Source: Clostridia bacterium (GTDB lineage: Bacteria; Bacillota; Clostridia; Oscillospirales; Acutalibacteraceae). Taken from it: DNA of 41,696 bases. Below the pieces are notes generated by a model. It was not told the origin of the DNA. It was given only the letters and a program-made list of their open reading frames with translations, and ran no database searches. A program made the translations under genes and the position numbers. Position 1 is the stretch's first letter. Every line of letters starts with the position of its first letter. The DNA is taken from contig JAFVVQ010000038.1 in assembly GCA_017502085.1 (NCBI GenBank), forward strand, positions 1 through 41,696, in the 5' to 3' direction. This document shows positions 41,106 through 41,696 of the stretch, piece by piece.

Positions 41106-41327
41106 TTATTCAACTTCAATCATTTCAGCATCAGCTTTTCTGAGTGAGAGTTCGTATCCTCTGACAGTTACTTCGATAGGATCACCGAGCGGAGCAACTT
41201 TGCGGACAAATATCTCAACACCTTTTGTGATTCCCATATCAAGAATTCTTCTTTTGAGGGGACCTTCGCCGTGTAGCTTGATAACTTTAACGGTTTTTCC
41301 GATTTTAGCATCTCTGAGTGTCTTCAT
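41106..41327 (-). CDS. feoA: FeoA, cytosolic partner of FeoB
   Basis: 73 aa, a single SH3-like domain. The pattern GKTVKVIKLHGEGPLKRRILDMGITKGVEI and VRKVAPLGDPIEVTVRGYELSLRKADAEMI is diagnostic of FeoA. It supports FeoB-dependent ferrous iron uptake. Start ATG at 41325-41327 behind GAAGGTG. First gene of the feo locus, with two palindromic operator candidates in its leader. Confidence 0.95.
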   Translation of the reverse strand: MKTLRDAKIGKTVKVIKLHGEGPLKRRILDMGITKGVEIFVRKVAPLGDPIEVTVRGYELSLRKADAEMIEVE

Positions 41328-41372
41328 AAAATCACCTTCGATTCTTAATTTATAACTTGTAAGAATATGTTC

Positions 41373-41388
41373 GTTAGTCTTAACTAAC
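41373..41388. promoter_or_regulatory. Feo palindrome, copy 2 (feoA leader)
   Basis: GTTAGTCTTAACTAAC, arms GTTAGT/ACTAAC around CTTA, 34 bp from the next copy. Located in the untranslated leader downstream of the feoA promoter. Confidence 0.7.
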
Positions 41389-41406
41389 TACGAAGTATTT
41401 TAAAAA

Positions 41407-41422
41407 GTTAGTGATAACTAAC
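41407..41422. promoter_or_regulatory. Feo palindrome, copy 1 (transcription start of feoA)
   Basis: GTTAGTGATAACTAAC, arms GTTAGT/ACTAAC around GATA. It begins seven bases downstream of the -10 box, so a bound repressor would cover the transcription start. Confidence 0.75.
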
Positions 41423-41429
41423 TGCATAT

Positions 41430-41458
41430 ATAATAAATGATAAGTCAGAAGTTGTCAA
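41430..41458 (-). promoter_or_regulatory. feoA promoter
   Basis: Minus strand: TTGACA (41453-41458), 17-bp spacer, TATTAT (41430-41435). The leader to the feoA start is about 95 bases and holds two palindromes. The stretch 41459-41608 beyond it is AT-rich and shows no gene. Confidence 0.75.
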
Positions 41459-41608
41459 GATTTTTTTGAAAAAAATGTAAAAAAATCAATCTCAAATATA
41501 ATTAATTACAATAAATATTGTGCAATCGACATTTCAAAGAAATATGTCAAAATATGCGAAACACACGGAGGAGTTGAGAATAGGGGCAAAAAATATTGAA
41601 AAAAGGTG

Positions 41609-41637
41609 TTGACAAATGGGAATGAATTTGGTAATAT
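41609..41637 (+). promoter_or_regulatory. Probable rRNA operon promoter
   Basis: TTGACA (41609-41614), 17-bp spacer, TAATAT (41632-41637), on the plus strand heading off the right edge. The following leader looks like that of an rRNA operon. Confidence 0.65.
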
Positions 41638-41696
41638 ATCGGAGCGCTCTGAAATACAGCAGCGCACCGCACCTTGAAAATTAAACAACGAGAAGA
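41638..41696 (+). other. Probable rRNA operon leader, cut by the window edge
   Basis: After the promoter comes a hairpin (GCGCTCTG 41644-41651 with CAG-C-AGCGC 41657-41665) and then CCTTGAAAATTAAACAACGA, which resembles the antitermination leader found just upstream of 16S rRNA genes in Firmicutes (compare the CTTTGAAAACTAAACA type). No rRNA sequence itself is in view. Confidence 0.55.

Noticed and set aside
41506-41688. 60-codon minus-strand frame at the right edge.
   Set aside because: Lies over the probable rRNA promoter and leader; no ribosome binding site.
1-41696. Prophage, insertion sequence, CRISPR or toxin-antitoxin system.
   Set aside because: No transposase, integrase, repeat-spacer array or toxin motif seen on either strand; the SecB-like gene has no adjacent toxin.

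Overview
The window comes from an anaerobic, endospore-forming member of the Clostridia, most like an uncultured gut Ruminococcaceae/Oscillospirales organism. The signs are [FeFe]-hydrogenase maturation genes, a glycyl radical enzyme, CotJ spore-coat genes, a SpoIID-type protein, Firmicutes-style ribosome binding sites, several TTG starts and many glycan-active genes. This placement is inferred from gene content only; no rRNA is in view.

Layout. (1) 1-7025: a truncated CatA-like acetyltransferase, two divergently transcribed secreted beta-helix proteins (one driven by a perfect consensus promoter), and a membrane-anchored GH141-like beta-helix protein. (2) 7363-8462: the cotJA-cotJB-cotJC spore-coat operon. 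(3) 8537-12716: the hydrogenase maturation operon TM1266-type regulator-hydE-hydG-hydF, with its own promoter and a terminator-like leader hairpin; no hydrogenase structural gene is visible. (4) 12776-14303: a secreted PHP-domain protein. (5) 14421-23695: a long plus-strand operon of secreted and cytosolic hydrolases: propeller-like protein, GH43, LCAT-like lipase, histidine phosphatase, ThiN, metallophosphoesterase, Dabb protein, a GH3 with reversed domain order, and a GNAT gene broken by one in-frame stop. (6) 23699-28251, minus strand: birA, a lipoprotein, a propeller plus helical-barrel protein, and a SpoIID/LytB protein whose GHGVGMSQ block sits at the N-terminus instead of the C-terminus. 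(7) 28285-33751: a candidate undescribed radical sugar pathway: single-cluster activase, glycyl radical enzyme with GCQEP active site, sedoheptulokinase-like FGGY kinase, and type I phosphomannose-isomerase-like protein, tightly packed behind their own promoter. (8) 33767-38655: lipoprotein cyclophilin, SecB-like chaperone, TauE/SafE exporter, alanine racemase, FkbM methyltransferase, second histidine phosphatase. (9) 38668-41458: iron uptake (feoA, feoB, small Cys-rich FeoB partner) with three copies of a 16-bp GTTAG-N6-CTAAC palindrome. (10) 41609-41696: a strong promoter and leader that look like the start of an rRNA operon, the gene lying beyond the edge.

How they fit together. The cell appears to hydrolyse plant or host glycans outside and inside the cell (beta-helix proteins, GH43, GH3), ferment sugars with glycyl radical chemistry, dispose of electrons through an [FeFe] hydrogenase matured by HydEFG, and feed those iron-sulfur enzymes with ferrous iron through Feo. 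The best candidate for a new system is the GRE-kinase-isomerase operon.
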